A stretch of 64,000 nt of DNA from Hydractinia symbiolongicarpus (taxonomy: Eukaryota; Cnidaria; Hydrozoa; Anthoathecata; Hydractiniidae). Of the stretch, positions 62,568 to 64,000 are shown in pieces (position 1 is the first letter of the stretch; each line of letters begins with the position of its first letter). The DNA is taken from positions 15,411,501 through 15,475,500 of the forward strand of contig NC_079881.1 of assembly GCF_029227915.1 (NCBI RefSeq), written 5' to 3'. The position numbers and the translations under genes are program-made. Under the pieces are notes generated by a model that saw only the letters and a list, made by a program, of their open reading frames with translations, was not told the DNA's origin and did not search any database.

Positions 62568-62980
62568 AAAGACCACGTTTTACACGCAGGCGGCATGGAA
62601 TGTCATCCCGATATGGAGATCAAGGAAAAAGTGCATGCATGTAAACACTCCATTTCAAATCACAAAAAAACACATGTAAACACAATAATTTTTCATCCCG
62701 GGCTGAGATAGACGGGATACCTGTCTCTCTTTTCTGCTCTCGCGCTTATGTATGTCCTCCTTTTGTAACCCTGCTTGTTTTAGCGCAAAAAGAAAAAAAA
62801 ATTGATGAGTTTAGTTTACTAGACTACTGAAACGCCATTCTTCTGCGTTTCTCGTTTGACTTTTGTACTCACAAATTAAAAAAAATACCCTTCGAATTAT
62901 CATACGCAAAGTTAGCAAATTTAATGTTTCAAATAGGTAATATGCTAATTTCATCCTTGGAAGGGGCTCACCTGTAAACA
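62568..62980. other. Spacer, nothing recognised
   Basis: No gene or clear element. Confidence 0.4.
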
Positions 62981-63084
62981 CAACCTCGTCCCCAGGGAAT
63001 CTTGTATCTTTTCTAACATCGGACGGCGATATATTCGTTTCGCCGTCCTGAGATAAAAACAACAGGCGGTGGGAACGAGGTTGG
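62981..63084. mobile_element. 104-bp TIR element with exact 8-bp target duplication
   Basis: Ends CAACCTCGTCCCCAGGG and GGGAACGAGGTTGG are inverted repeats. TGTAAACA lies on both sides (62973-62980 and 63085-63092). The centre has the hairpin CGGACGGCGA..TCGCCGTCC. Same family as 16014-16127. The 8-bp duplication points to hAT-type mobilisation. Confidence 0.82.
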
Positions 63085-63415
63085 TGTAAACACTTTTTGC
63101 TTTATCCCGGGAGGACATCCTGGGATGGGACTTCACTCCGTGTAAACGTGGTCTAAAATAAAATAAGGAATTTAAAGGTATATAAATGAACAAAAAAAAG
63201 TTTTTTCTTTGCTTTGCCAGTCTGCCATCACGAAAAAGAAGAACGTGTGAAACGTGTACATTCAGCATTCTTGTCCAGAGTGAAAAAATTATTGTGTTTA
63301 CAGTGTTTTTTTCTGATTTTATGCCCGGGAATAAAGTGAATTAGAGTGTTTACATACAGGACAGGGATAAACTCAACCCTTGAAGAAATTTCATTCTGCT
63401 TAAAACGTGTAAATG

Positions 63416-63494
63416 CAGCCTCGTCCCCAGGGTCTTGTGGCCCCTGAGTTGCTATTACACAGGAGTGGCCACCAATGACCCTGGAACAGGCTGG
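63416..63494. mobile_element. Short TIR element related to the CTCGTCCCCAGGG family
   Basis: CAGCCTCGTCCCCAGGGTC faces GACCCTGGAACAGGCTGG, and pairing extends into TGTGGCC / GGCCACCA. The ends resemble the 62981-63084 element but no target duplication was seen. Confidence 0.6.
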
Positions 63495-64000
63495 TCACGT
63501 GATACAAAAATGCCTAGGTGTAATGAATGAGATGCAAATTTGGCGCTAGCAAGACTTAGAAATGGCGGGCGAAAAAGACACGAATTTTCGGAAAGAGATA
63601 CTTATAATAACTTACATATCTACTAGAAAAACATTTAACTCGACTTATTTGTTATGATTTAAACTTCTGCTTTGCAATTGAGCTAAAAATAATGCACTTA
63701 CATATCAAAACAAGTCAAATTATTTTACATGTGTTTTCCGATGCAAAACTTAATAATAGGTATTCGGGATCTGTAGTGTTGATTTTTGTGGTTTTGATAT
63801 AGAATTAATAAAAAGTGATGGTGAAAAATGTATTTTTTTATGTTATTAAAAAGCAACAACCAAAGAATGAACTGAAAAAGGATAATTCATTGGTTAGAAC
63901 CAACAAAAAGTCTCTCTCCACCTGATAACAATAAACGTTCCTGGCAATTTACACCGCTGGGTAAGTTAAACATTAAAATGAGGCCAGTAATGAGTTTATT
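63495..64000. other. Spacer to the window end
   Basis: No gene recognised. Confidence 0.4.

Overview
The window reads as an animal nuclear contig. It is AT-rich, its genes carry short and long GT-AG introns, long tetranucleotide arrays are present, and most of the DNA is layered transposable elements. The mix of elements (Kolobok with a P2X7-like partner gene, PIF/Harbinger, Polinton-type polymerases, Helitron-like pieces, RTE, BEL/Pao, and a retroelement with a restriction-like endonuclease) resembles cnidarian genomes. That taxonomic guess is inference; no species can be named from the sequence alone.

One host gene stands out. Eleven minus-strand exons between 37720 and 25913 splice in perfect phase into about 730 residues of a LENG8-type SAC3/GANP-family protein. 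The first exon, with the start codon, was not found. Its introns hold a long fold-back repeat and a TTAA-flanked element, both placed just downstream of 5' splice sites.

Layout. 1-2650: decayed BEL/Pao retrotransposon, followed by a 24-bp minisatellite. 5400-8230: decayed Polinton-type DNA polymerase (minus). 8428-9525: decayed rve-type integrase gene (minus). 9690-10590: repeat grading into a (CTAT)n array. 11186-12516 (+) and 16422-19594 (-): two related polymerase remnants in inverted orientation. 14793-16330: collapsed Helitron-like gene with a 2A-like peptide and a C-terminal endonuclease. 20120-23095: one TTA-flanked element holding another. 25913-37720: LENG8-type gene. 38633-41064: TIR element with dense TTCGTAT subterminal motifs. 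41310-45470: RTE retrotransposon split by a TA-flanked TIR element. 46395-50150: small elements and two gene remnants. 50150-52744: Helitron-like element with giant (CTGT)n arrays and a near-identical tandem duplication. 53101-57205: a complete-looking Kolobok transposon with two intact spliced genes. 57900-59850: retroelement pieces. 60167-61569: convergent THAP and SWIM genes. 61777-63494: small TIR elements.

Most genes here are mobile-element genes and most are broken. The exceptions are the LENG8-type gene and the Kolobok pair; a third frame, in the 38633-41064 element, is open but short. I saw no tRNA, rRNA or CRISPR array. Family names come from recognising motifs by eye; no database search was run.
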